Source: Bacteroidaceae bacterium
GTDB taxonomy: Bacteria; Bacteroidota; Bacteroidia; Bacteroidales; Muribaculaceae
Assembly: GCA_021768245.1 (NCBI GenBank)
Contig: JAETNO010000003.1
Location: 124,001 to 188,000, forward strand
Length of the DNA stretch: 64,000 bases
Direction of reading: 5' to 3'
Part shown: one piece after another, positions 27,601 to 33,050 of the stretch
Layout: each line of letters begins with the position of its first letter
How positions within the stretch are numbered: the stretch's first letter is position 1
Notes under the pieces: generated by a model
What the model was told of the DNA's origin: nothing
Seen by the model: only the letters and a program-made list of their open reading frames with translations
Database searches by the model: none
Made by a program: the position numbers and the translations under genes

Positions 27601-28106
27601 CCTCTGTAGGGTGTCTGGAGCGGAATAATATCGGCTATTTTGGCAAAAGCATCGTTGACGGGCTTGGTAGCGTCAATATCCCAGTTAAATGAGAGGCGTA
27701 GATCCAGGGCGGTGAAGGAGTAGTCCTTTTTAGCATCCTTCGGCGTGATTTTTACGGTTACGTTCACAGCCGAGCCTGATTTGATTTCAAATCCGACTAC
27801 CTCTTTCTTGCTGTCGAGTTCAGCTGTAGCACCTGTGATTTCAAGCTTGGCGTTGTTGTTGCCTGCGAGAGAGATTTTATATTTTCCCTGGGGTAGGGTG
27901 AGCACACGTGAGATGCTCTTGATGCCCACGGGGCAATACATACCCGCGCCGTCAGCTTTATAACCATCGATAAAGCTGCTGGCTTCAGATTTCCAATTCG
28001 CACCGTCTTCACCCGGCAGGGTCAGGCCCTGCAGATCGACGTCGGCTAAAGCCGGAAACGCCACTGGCGCAGTCATCAATAAAGAAAGTAGTGTTTCTTT
28101 TTTCAT
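21684..28106 (-). CDS. Giant secreted helical protein with dockerin-like and cohesin-like C-terminal modules
   Basis: 2140 residues. The signal peptide is about residues 1-21 (MKKETLLSLLMTAPVAFPALA). A beta-rich N-terminal domain (about 22-150) is followed by roughly 1700 residues of Ala/Lys/Glu/Asp-rich helix, probably stacked helical bundles. At about 1888-1950 there are two EF-hand-like calcium loops, DLNRDGDTDIIDVQQLI and DMNGDSRFTASDIAKVL, the layout of a type I dockerin. A cohesin-like beta-sandwich follows (about 1965-2085; MVVGQLDIKLPEGMTLVEV, VVLYNMDNAEITG). A tail, VERIYNVAGQALRKIQRGAVNIIRK, resembles sorting domains. I know no function. A long extracellular fibre, spacer or adhesin is plausible. 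Its upstream promoter contains a G8 tract. Confidence 0.75.
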   Translation of the reverse strand: MKKETLLSLLMTAPVAFPALADVDLQGLTLPGEDGANWKSEASSFIDGYKADGAGMYCPVGIKSISRVLTLPQGKYKISLAGNNNAKLEITGATAELDSKKEVVGFEIKSGSAVNVTVKITPKDAKKDYSFTALDLRLSFNWDIDATKPVNDAFAKIADIIPLQTPYRGVKNETATAKALDNEKKTLDKVLAKITSAKAEVNDEQSLPVYINHSLWANPNTLVDSIQKFVPQVADFNKRMEAENKRFVLNTDNAKLKAEYLNTQKDLVSKVNALKTKVDKIVKDKAPADKYQTITEEGYQATVNKLVADLPGIKTMIESTYAASKLDSEIDGSAINEALGNIEDTYYEISGSLDGASADLLAYNTFKANNQFIALDKAYQEASIALSQDPKANKDYPSNAFAEKAVALNLIIDNAYKTAADYVNVTTNEDGTKTAVLKRIAGASGADGKAALAEQAIQEAIDAINAEVDNAESTWKTFVKGQNDAMAVAYQAIADAKKAQSDAIKGLNVPAQFEQEMNGFSQAVATAIQNMKNEIDAHYGVDLEASSYTEAQNGVAKAQQALDGFVTKATEISKLMTSYETLKTEVKKADTPDGFLQGLYATDYADIDKAIAALKTVDDSKGVAAIKTKIENLQKVSADLVGAFKNANVNSDYTSLTSYIASDKILVEGAEAARTEINNRIKSEKIAEKVAEVNKAIKEITDAHTSDGVMDTYRAIVKLNEKSAPIREAIEAIRAAFTKDGSQKNLKVVEDEITILQTKLNAALIVDKDSNNKETQESKDKKAGQKLIDTLNGKVANLKTAINNGDGSDEAKYNGYDKTIKDTYIAKDLKAIKDKLKKIIDNYDAKVALDKATQNLETRINALEALNNEISKAGAQVHYNNLINNAKTGYKKTLADLKKKIQDAYEKGAGSTSNAAAKKSAYLKEVNDFLTGTVEPMFTNIPANEAAHEVQLTKSQNVRKTIEDVQDKLAHTANGGVGFNPFESDLKKFSDTLVKYDSDVTAQYEKGNSDAFAGEINPKLDQLKAEVQALLEGFADSYTKAVIEQNKKLLDELGWTDVKKKLDKTYTGSIETFINYSYKISNVKYKEFVDGTVFPGDATFPANTTPGFSNIEVLFGYQPEIGKLQERVDKIVADANSTANNHNPVLLTSDDLADVIADGNKLDSDMDKVGKKATAEANYFAEEYWTLNYEAKKDIVADKEQTLSDGGVRNWSIMVPDPKDKNKTIEKKILTNLTDALAADKTALQEIDKKANGVNDKGDILPTRKEHLGADMNSIADEFDKIKELTPEQEQEIASGMWADAYSKTTAELNKVSAAIDALEFVTDADKKQPKKDFNAAVAEINKTNGNTVKVTEGLLGNKLTKAMADLKTQYEAALKQYTDLKAKNDNNKENQNLFNGFTADIKALNADFKALCDFAGTLAASNDVLRSIRNEIETLEAKVNDNKADYSSEKDNIKNGISKLKNITIPDGYSTVADAELTAINLKLADVQSAWAEVSGLESTTLDLAALRTQIENLQKKISTGEGNDVLIKKIAAAKALPKTADRVAAIKALSGDMLSIEQELSELEVTLKSSWDKNPLPDVIKKLTDRYLELDKAISSLGEYDEAVQAEYQESFDAYKSRLDAIKGAWEAAGDNVLMQQGNFIDGMDKLSGEVDNSLVEVKAMQQKIDDNNEAYTTLKADYDKVVATLEAVKAQLEADDVFFPLPGEEDENGVAKPNADKAGYLQTVAAAEKRLAETSKKLEADYAEGNMKLTDGADSSALKGWADTTDDKGTIIKNIPEIVNDLYNDALLKAEENTKNVVKSALEATIDNLNTATILPEVRKQLLEKYDQVAKTATDFFEDPSADKGNLSGEKRQALAKKNIAAAHAILASAAEIDATGNENTFKPGDLNRDGDTDIIDVQQLISLVGEGTEYAALVEAGEAVKAAAADMNGDSRFTASDIAKVLNVLYDEPIAVTLERYATSRSVSDGLNLVTVSYVGEEAGLRRFAINVQNSIAMVVGQLDIKLPEGMTLVEVKTAERASGHDAALFHHSSSDKRVVLYNMDNAEITGMNGAVLYVDVIGNGNIDVENVIFADTAARDHIFNKPEGTSGIEDTMIDNSGSTVERIYNVAGQALRKIQRGAVNIIRKSDGSVSKEYRK

Positions 28107-28276
28107 GATTGAATTTTTAAGTTTAAATATTTGTTTGCACTTTTTGTTGTTTCGTTGTAAGTCGTTGATTGGCCGATAATTGTTGATGGATATAAAATTG
28201 GTGTGTCGATAATGTCAGGCTAAAATGACATAGATAAGGCTTGAAAATGCCAGCGTCCAATCAACAATTACGCTGG

Positions 28277-28312
28277 CAAAATTAAACAAAAGTTCACAAT
28301 TACCCCCCCCAA
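28277..28312 (-). promoter_or_regulatory. Promoter with embedded G8 tract for the giant secreted protein
   Basis: Read leftward: TTG (28312-28310), seven further G's, TAATT, then TAATTTTG at 28284-28277. The spacer is 25 bases, longer than the usual 19-21. The 17-bp core AATTGGGGGGGGTAATT (28314-28298) is identical to that upstream of the LruC lipoprotein gene. Confidence 0.6.
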
Positions 28313-28376
28313 TTAGTTAAAGTGTGTTAATAAGAAAGCTAAAAGTGTAAATTGCGCGAAAAATGGTCATATCCTG

Positions 28377-28405
28377 TTGTGATATATATATTTTTCTTAA
28401 ATTTG
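28377..28405 (+). promoter_or_regulatory. Promoter for ilvA
   Basis: TTG at 28377-28379, an 18-base spacer and TAAATTTG at 28398-28405. It lies 35 bases before the ATG at 28441 and excludes the longer in-frame start at 28363. Confidence 0.6.
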
Positions 28406-28440
28406 TGCGTTATAAAAACTATCCCATAAAAAGCACAGTC

Positions 28441-29655
28441 ATGGCAGAGACATTGGAAATATCAGAGGTCTATAAGGCGGCGCAGGTGCTCCGCGATGTG
28501 GCCCGTCACCCCCGGCTTATCGGTGTGCCTAAAATCAATCCCGATTCGGAGGTCTATCTGAAACCTGAAAATCTTCAGCACACCGGCGCGTTCAAGCTCC
28601 GTGGTGCCTACTATAAGATATCGCAGCTCACTCCCGAGGAGAAGGCCCACGGAGTGATAGCCTGCTCGGCGGGAAATCATGCCCAGGGTGTGGCCCTGGC
28701 GGCTACGCGCAACGGCATCAGGTCGCTAATCTGTCTGCCTGCCGGAGCACCTATTTCGAAGATAGAGGCCACGAAGCGGCTCGGGGCGGAGGTATGCCTC
28801 GTGCCCGGTGTCTACGACGATGCCTATCAGAAGGCGATAGAGCTGCAGAAGGAGCATAACTATACTTTTATCCATCCTTTCGACGACCTGAAAGTGATTG
28901 CCGGCCAGGGTACCATAGCCCTGGAGATTCTTGAAGAGATGCCCGACGTGGAGGCCGTCATAGTCCCGATAGGTGGAGGCGGCCTGATTGCAGGCATAGC
29001 TTTCACACTAAAGCAGCTTAAGCCGGACGTGAAAGTCTACGGCGTGCAGGCTGAAGGGGCGCCTTCGATGTATAAATCAGTGCGTGACGGCGAGATTGAA
29101 CGTCTTGACAAGGTGGCTACTATTGCCGACGGCATAGCCGTGAAAGAGCCGGGGGTCAACACTTTCGAGTTTTGCAGCAAGTATGTCGACGAGATTGTGA
29201 CGGTGAGTGAAGATGAGATTGCCGCCGCTATCCTTGCCCTTATCGAGCAGCAGAAGCTCGTGGCTGAGGGTGCCGGGGCAGTGTCTGTGGCCGCTGCGAT
29301 GTTCAACAAGGTTCCTATCAAGGGTAAGAAGACCGTCTGCGTGGTGTCAGGCGGAAATATCGATGTGACGATTCTCAACCGTGTCATAACCCGTGGCCTT
29401 GTCAAGAGCGGACGTAACTGCACTCTGACCCTCGACCTTACCGACCAGCCGGGACAGCTCTCGGGAGTGTGTCACGTCCTTGGCGAGAATGGCGCCAACA
29501 TTATCTCCGTGACCCATGAGCGTAATTCTCACGTCACTTCAATCAACGGTTGTCTAATCCGCATTGAAATCGAGACCCGCAACAACGAGCATATCGGAAT
29601 CCTGCGCAAGGCCCTGACTGACGAGGGTTATCATATTGTCGGGCAAACCGTCTGA
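28441..29655 (+). CDS. ilvA: Threonine ammonia-lyase (threonine dehydratase)
   Basis: 404 residues from the ATG at 28441. It is a fold-type II PLP enzyme: HTGAFKLRGAYYKI carries the PLP Lys52, GNHAQGVALAA the substrate loop, and PIGGGGLIAGIA the phosphate-binding glycines. Residues about 325-404 form one ACT-like regulatory domain (TLDLTDQPGQLSGVCHVLGE). It deaminates threonine to 2-oxobutyrate. The domain order is that of the shorter biosynthetic/catabolic IlvA form with one ACT domain. It is monocistronic, ending before a strong hairpin. Confidence 0.93.
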   Translation: MAETLEISEVYKAAQVLRDVARHPRLIGVPKINPDSEVYLKPENLQHTGAFKLRGAYYKISQLTPEEKAHGVIACSAGNHAQGVALAATRNGIRSLICLPAGAPISKIEATKRLGAEVCLVPGVYDDAYQKAIELQKEHNYTFIHPFDDLKVIAGQGTIALEILEEMPDVEAVIVPIGGGGLIAGIAFTLKQLKPDVKVYGVQAEGAPSMYKSVRDGEIERLDKVATIADGIAVKEPGVNTFEFCSKYVDEIVTVSEDEIAAAILALIEQQKLVAEGAGAVSVAAAMFNKVPIKGKKTVCVVSGGNIDVTILNRVITRGLVKSGRNCTLTLDLTDQPGQLSGVCHVLGENGANIISVTHERNSHVTSINGCLIRIEIETRNNEHIGILRKALTDEGYHIVGQTV

Positions 29656-29682
29656 CAGTTTTTGCCGTTTAAATATGTATAA

Positions 29683-29716
29683 GCCTTTAGGGCTGCACCA
29701 CGGTGCAGCCCTAAAG
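29683..29716 (+). terminator. Perfect 16-bp inverted repeat after ilvA
   Basis: CCTTTAGGGCTGCACC (29683-29698) pairs with GGTGCAGCCCTAAAGG (29701-29716) with essentially no loop beyond a few bases. AT-rich sequence follows but no long T run. It probably terminates ilvA transcription. Confidence 0.7.
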
Positions 29717-29784
29717 GAGGATTAATTATTTATAAAATTTAGACAATCTCTAAAAATTTAAGCGTGAAATTGAAACATTGTACT

Positions 29785-30300
29785 ATGCGCGTTCTTCCGC
29801 TCGTCGTTGTGCTACTGTCGCTGCTTGGCGCGGTGGGATGTAAGACAAACGAGGCGAACTACCGTCAGGCCTATGAAGCGGCTGTCACCAAGAGCCGCGA
29901 ATCGTCGGGTGTGGATTCGACGATCTATGCCCGCATACGGAACAGCGCTCAGACTTCGGCCCTCGTGGTCAAGGGAGACTCTTTGCCTATGCGTACGGAG
30001 TACATCGGCTATACCGACGACGGGGGAGCCTCGCGCGAGATGCTTAAGAGATATAATATTGTAGTCGGACAGTTCAAGCAGGTGTTCAACGCACGTCAGA
30101 TGCGTGCGCGCCTGATTAATTCCGGCTACGACAGCGCTTTTATCGTCCACACACGCGAGCCGCTCTATTATGTCTGCACGGCGACATGTGCCACTGCCGA
30201 CGAAGCCGCTGCGGAATATGCACGCGTCAGGAACGACAAGTCAATAGTCCTGAAAGCACCCCTGCCGTTCATTCTTCGTCCCGCCCATCTGGCCAGATAA
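29785..30300 (+). CDS. SPOR-domain lipoprotein
   Basis: I use the ATG at 29785 (171 residues); an in-frame GTG at 29764 is possible. The signal peptide VLPLVVVLLSLLGAVGC ends at lipid-anchored Cys19. Residues about 90-155 form a SPOR fold: YNIVVGQFKQVFNARQMRARL, then a second half with PLYYVCTATCATADEAAAEYARV. SPOR domains bind denuded peptidoglycan, often at the septum. The protein is presumably anchored in a membrane facing the cell wall. It is alone between ilvA and the opposite-strand meaB. Confidence 0.82.
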   Translation: MRVLPLVVVLLSLLGAVGCKTNEANYRQAYEAAVTKSRESSGVDSTIYARIRNSAQTSALVVKGDSLPMRTEYIGYTDDGGASREMLKRYNIVVGQFKQVFNARQMRARLINSGYDSAFIVHTREPLYYVCTATCATADEAAAEYARVRNDKSIVLKAPLPFILRPAHLAR

Positions 30301-30320
30301 CAAAGATATAGCGCGGAATT

Positions 30321-31406
30321 TTATTTTTCGAAATAGCGGTCGAGGACATCGCGGGCGGCGGTGAATGACGATTGCTGGTTGTTGAGCACACGCACTTCCT
30401 TCTCGGCGAGCAACCGCTCTATTTCGGGATTGTGGTAGAAGTGGGCGCGCAGTTGTTCGTCGATGGTCTCATACATCCAATAGCGGGCCTGTTCGCTGCG
30501 TTTACGTTCGAAATAGCCGTTGGCATCGACAAAATCGAAGTAGCGGTCAATCATGTCCCACACTTCCGGTATGCCTAATTCGAAATAGCCGGAGTAGGTG
30601 AGCACCTCAGGTTGCCATCCCGAGGCTGTGGGCGGGAATAGGTGGAGGGCGCTGCGGAACTGGGCCTGTGCTAACTGCGCGCGCTGAATGTTGTCGCCGT
30701 CGGCTTTGTTGATTACTATTCCGTCGGCCATCTCCATGATTCCGCGTTTGATGCCCTGGAGCTCGTCGCCCGTACCTGCGAGCTGGATAAGCAGGAAGAA
30801 GTCGACCATTGAATGGACGGCTGTCTCGCTCTGTCCCACGCCTACAGTCTCCACAAAAATATTATCGAAGCCTGCGGCCTCGCAGAGCACGATTGTCTCG
30901 CGTGTCTTTCGGGCAACTCCTCCGAGGGAGCCTGCCGACGGGCTGGGGCGGATGAAAGCGTTGGGATGGATTGCGAGCTTCTCCATGCGGGTCTTGTCGC
31001 CGAGTATGCTCCCTTTGGTGCGTTCGCTCGAAGGGTCGATGGCGAGCACGGCGAGCTTCCCTCCGCGTTTCAGCACATGGAGTCCGAAGACGTCAATCGA
31101 CGTGCTCTTGCCTGCCCCGGGCACCCCCGTGATGCCTATGCGCCGTGAGTGGCCTGAGTGCGGGAGGCATTTCTCAATCACTTCCTGGGCGATTGCCTGA
31201 TGTTCGGCTGAAAGGCTTTCGACGAGAGTCACTGCCCGTGCAAGGGTCGTGATGTCGCCTTTGAGTATACCCTCCACGAGCTCGCCCGAAGTAGGGAGGG
31301 CGCGACGCTTGCGGCGGGTCAGGTAGGGGTTGACAACGGGGGGCTGGCTAATGCCTTTGTTGACGGTCAGGCCGCCGAATTGCTCGTCGTTTTCGATATG
31401 TTGCAT
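30321..31406 (-). CDS. meaB: Methylmalonyl-CoA mutase-associated GTPase MeaB
   Basis: A 361-residue G3E-family GTPase. It contains the P-loop GITGVPGAGKST, the base II region LAIDPSSERTKGSILGDKTRM, SPSAGSLGGVARKT, the Walker-B-like VETVGVGQSE, and NKADGDN for guanine specificity. MeaB protects methylmalonyl-CoA mutase and gates cobalamin loading; Bacteroidales use the mutase in propionate metabolism. The mutase genes are not in this window. The gene follows two DUF1573 genes by 30 bases. Confidence 0.94.
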   Translation of the reverse strand: MQHIENDEQFGGLTVNKGISQPPVVNPYLTRRKRRALPTSGELVEGILKGDITTLARAVTLVESLSAEHQAIAQEVIEKCLPHSGHSRRIGITGVPGAGKSTSIDVFGLHVLKRGGKLAVLAIDPSSERTKGSILGDKTRMEKLAIHPNAFIRPSPSAGSLGGVARKTRETIVLCEAAGFDNIFVETVGVGQSETAVHSMVDFFLLIQLAGTGDELQGIKRGIMEMADGIVINKADGDNIQRAQLAQAQFRSALHLFPPTASGWQPEVLTYSGYFELGIPEVWDMIDRYFDFVDANGYFERKRSEQARYWMYETIDEQLRAHFYHNPEIERLLAEKEVRVLNNQQSSFTAARDVLDRYFEK

Positions 31407-31436
31407 GGGTTTATGGCTGATTCTGTATGGATGGTT

Positions 31437-32534
31437 CTAATTCACTTCAGCTACGACTCTGACTATTGTCGTCGGATGGTCGGGGTCGTTGGAGATTATG
31501 GTGATGCGGGCATTGAGAAGCTCGGTGTCGCCGATTAGTGAGGGCATGACCGTGACTTCCGCTTTTGCGCTTTTGCCCGGTTTGATTCTGGATTCCTTGA
31601 CGGAGACTGCAACCGCCTTGTCGGGGCAATAGATTCGGCGGATTAACAGCGGGCTCTTCCCCTTGTTGGTAATCGTGAATGTGCGATGGATTTCCCCTTC
31701 CGATTTGCTTACTCTCTTTAGGTCTATGGCCGTGAGGTCAGTGTCGATTACCGGCGCTTTCTCTCGGCCTTTTGCCGACAGGGATGAGAAATCCTCTGTT
31801 ACTATGGCTACTGTCTCTATGGTGACGTCTTCGGTTGAGGTCGATGAGGGTGACACTGATATGGAATCAGTGACGAGTCCCCAGGTTTTCACCTTGTCGC
31901 CATGGAAAATGGTGGAAATCACGAAGCGGTCGCCCGGGGGCACTGCCGCAGGCTCAACTATCACATTGATATAGTCGGGAATATCTTTTACAACCGGCCG
32001 CAAAGTGTCAGCCGAGGCATTGTAGCCCTCCATGTAGCGGCCTATCGTGTGACCCTTGTTGACTTCGCCGAAGGCAATCATGGTTCCGCGCAGTTTCATC
32101 GGCCCGAGCGAGACGGGGAAACGCGACCGCAGGGTGTTTGACGCGCCGATAACCGTGCCCTGGATTGTGAGGGCCGAGCGGAGGGGTTCGCAGTCGAAAT
32201 CAACGTTTATATATTTTACGAAGCGACCGGGCCGTCCTTTGGGATCGAAGCCGACACGAATCACGGCGGTGTCGCCCGGAGCTACCGGCTCGCGTGAATA
32301 TTCAGGCTTCGTGCATCCGCAATTGGCGCGGGCATTTATGATGGCCATGGCTTCGTCGCCGGTGTTGACGAAGCGGAAGTCGCAATACACCGTCCCCATT
32401 TCTTCGTCGAAAGCACCGAAATCATGCTTCTGTTCAAGCCATACCCCCCTTCCTGCGGCATTGCCAGTTACAGCTGCTGTCGCAGTCAGGGTGAGGGCAC
32501 AGAATATCTTCCGTAGTGTGGACAGATGCTTCAT
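31437..32534 (-). CDS. DUF1573 exported protein (long form)
   Basis: 365 residues with a signal peptide (residues 1-27). The DUF1573 repeat is seen as HDFGAFDEEMGTVYCDFRFVNTGDEAMAI with NCGCTKPEYSREPVAPGDTA at about 40-95. Two or three more immunoglobulin-like strands sets follow (GKSPLLIRRIYCPDKAV; ISNDPDHPTTIVRVVAEV). These are HYDIN/ASPM-type beta-sandwiches found in Bacteroidota periplasmic or surface proteins of unknown function. Its ATG overlaps the stop of the shorter DUF1573 gene (ATGA), so the two are translationally coupled. Confidence 0.85.
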   Translation of the reverse strand: MKHLSTLRKIFCALTLTATAAVTGNAAGRGVWLEQKHDFGAFDEEMGTVYCDFRFVNTGDEAMAIINARANCGCTKPEYSREPVAPGDTAVIRVGFDPKGRPGRFVKYINVDFDCEPLRSALTIQGTVIGASNTLRSRFPVSLGPMKLRGTMIAFGEVNKGHTIGRYMEGYNASADTLRPVVKDIPDYINVIVEPAAVPPGDRFVISTIFHGDKVKTWGLVTDSISVSPSSTSTEDVTIETVAIVTEDFSSLSAKGREKAPVIDTDLTAIDLKRVSKSEGEIHRTFTITNKGKSPLLIRRIYCPDKAVAVSVKESRIKPGKSAKAEVTVMPSLIGDTELLNARITIISNDPDHPTTIVRVVAEVN

Positions 32535-32911
32535 GGCACTATTACACCGCTAAAAGTCAAAACCTTGCGTGACTTCATCGAGCTGACCTTCACTTTGACC
32601 GAGCGGTTGAATTCGCCCGAACGGCCACGGGGGTTGAAAGTGATTTTTATAGTCCCTTTCTTGCCGGGGGCGATAGGCTGGCGTGGATATTCCGGTTTGG
32701 TGCAGCCACAGCCGCCGTTAGTCACATTTATTATGGTCAAAGGCTCGTCGCCGGTGTTGGTGAATTCATATGTGGCCGTGACTGAGCCTTTGTCGGCCTT
32801 TATGGTGCCGAAGTCGTGAGCGTTGTTTGAAAATGTGATGTCAGTCTTGCCCTTCGCGCTCAGAGTGGTGGCTGAGAGCAAGAGGAGCATCATGAGTAGC
32901 AGCTTTTTCAT
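32531..32911 (-). CDS. DUF1573 exported protein (short form)
   Basis: 126 residues. The signal peptide MKKLLLMMLLLLSATTLSA is followed by a single DUF1573 domain: NAHDFGTIKADKGSVTATYEFTNTGDEPLTI, then GGCGCTKPEYPRQPIAPGKKGTI. The Cys-Gly-Cys-Thr-Lys-Pro motif is conserved with the longer neighbour, which suggests duplication. The role is unknown; it is probably periplasmic. It is the first gene of the DUF1573-DUF1573-meaB operon. Confidence 0.87.
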   Translation of the reverse strand: MKKLLLMMLLLLSATTLSAKGKTDITFSNNAHDFGTIKADKGSVTATYEFTNTGDEPLTIINVTNGGCGCTKPEYPRQPIAPGKKGTIKITFNPRGRSGEFNRSVKVKVSSMKSRKVLTFSGVIVP

Positions 32912-32934
32912 TTCGTTTTATATGTGTTGATTTG

Positions 32935-32965
32935 CAAAGATACGTATATTCATAAAAATAAACAA
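32935..32965 (-). promoter_or_regulatory. Promoter for the DUF1573-meaB operon
   Basis: Read leftward: TTG at 32965-32963, a 20-base spacer and TATCTTTG at 32942-32935. This is an ideal Bacteroidota promoter. It leaves only about 17 untranslated bases before the ATG at 32911. Confidence 0.72.
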
Positions 32966-32972
32966 TTAAAAT

Positions 32973-33000
32973 CAGGGAGCGGTTTGTCTGCCGCTCCCTG
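32973..33000 (-). terminator. Terminator after the malic enzyme gene
   Basis: CAGGGAGCGG (32973-32982) pairs with CCGCTCCCTG (32991-33000) with an 8-base loop. Leftward it is followed by ATTTTAATTG; rightward by ACTTTTT. Confidence 0.8.
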
Positions 33001-33050
33001 ACTTTTTAGTGGTATTTTTATTATGGAATATTTCTGCGTGGAGTCGTCGC

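Larger units (their letters stand above)
28107..28440. other. Divergent intergenic region between the giant secreted protein and ilvA
   Basis: No gene is seen. It holds two opposed promoters: the leftward one with the G8 tract (28277-28312) and a rightward one for ilvA (28377-28405). The leftward leader to the ATG at 28106 is long, about 160 bases, and AT-rich. Confidence 0.7.

Noticed and set aside
28363..28440. Longer N-terminus for threonine ammonia-lyase
   Set aside because: It would begin upstream of the predicted promoter and add residues not found in the enzyme family.
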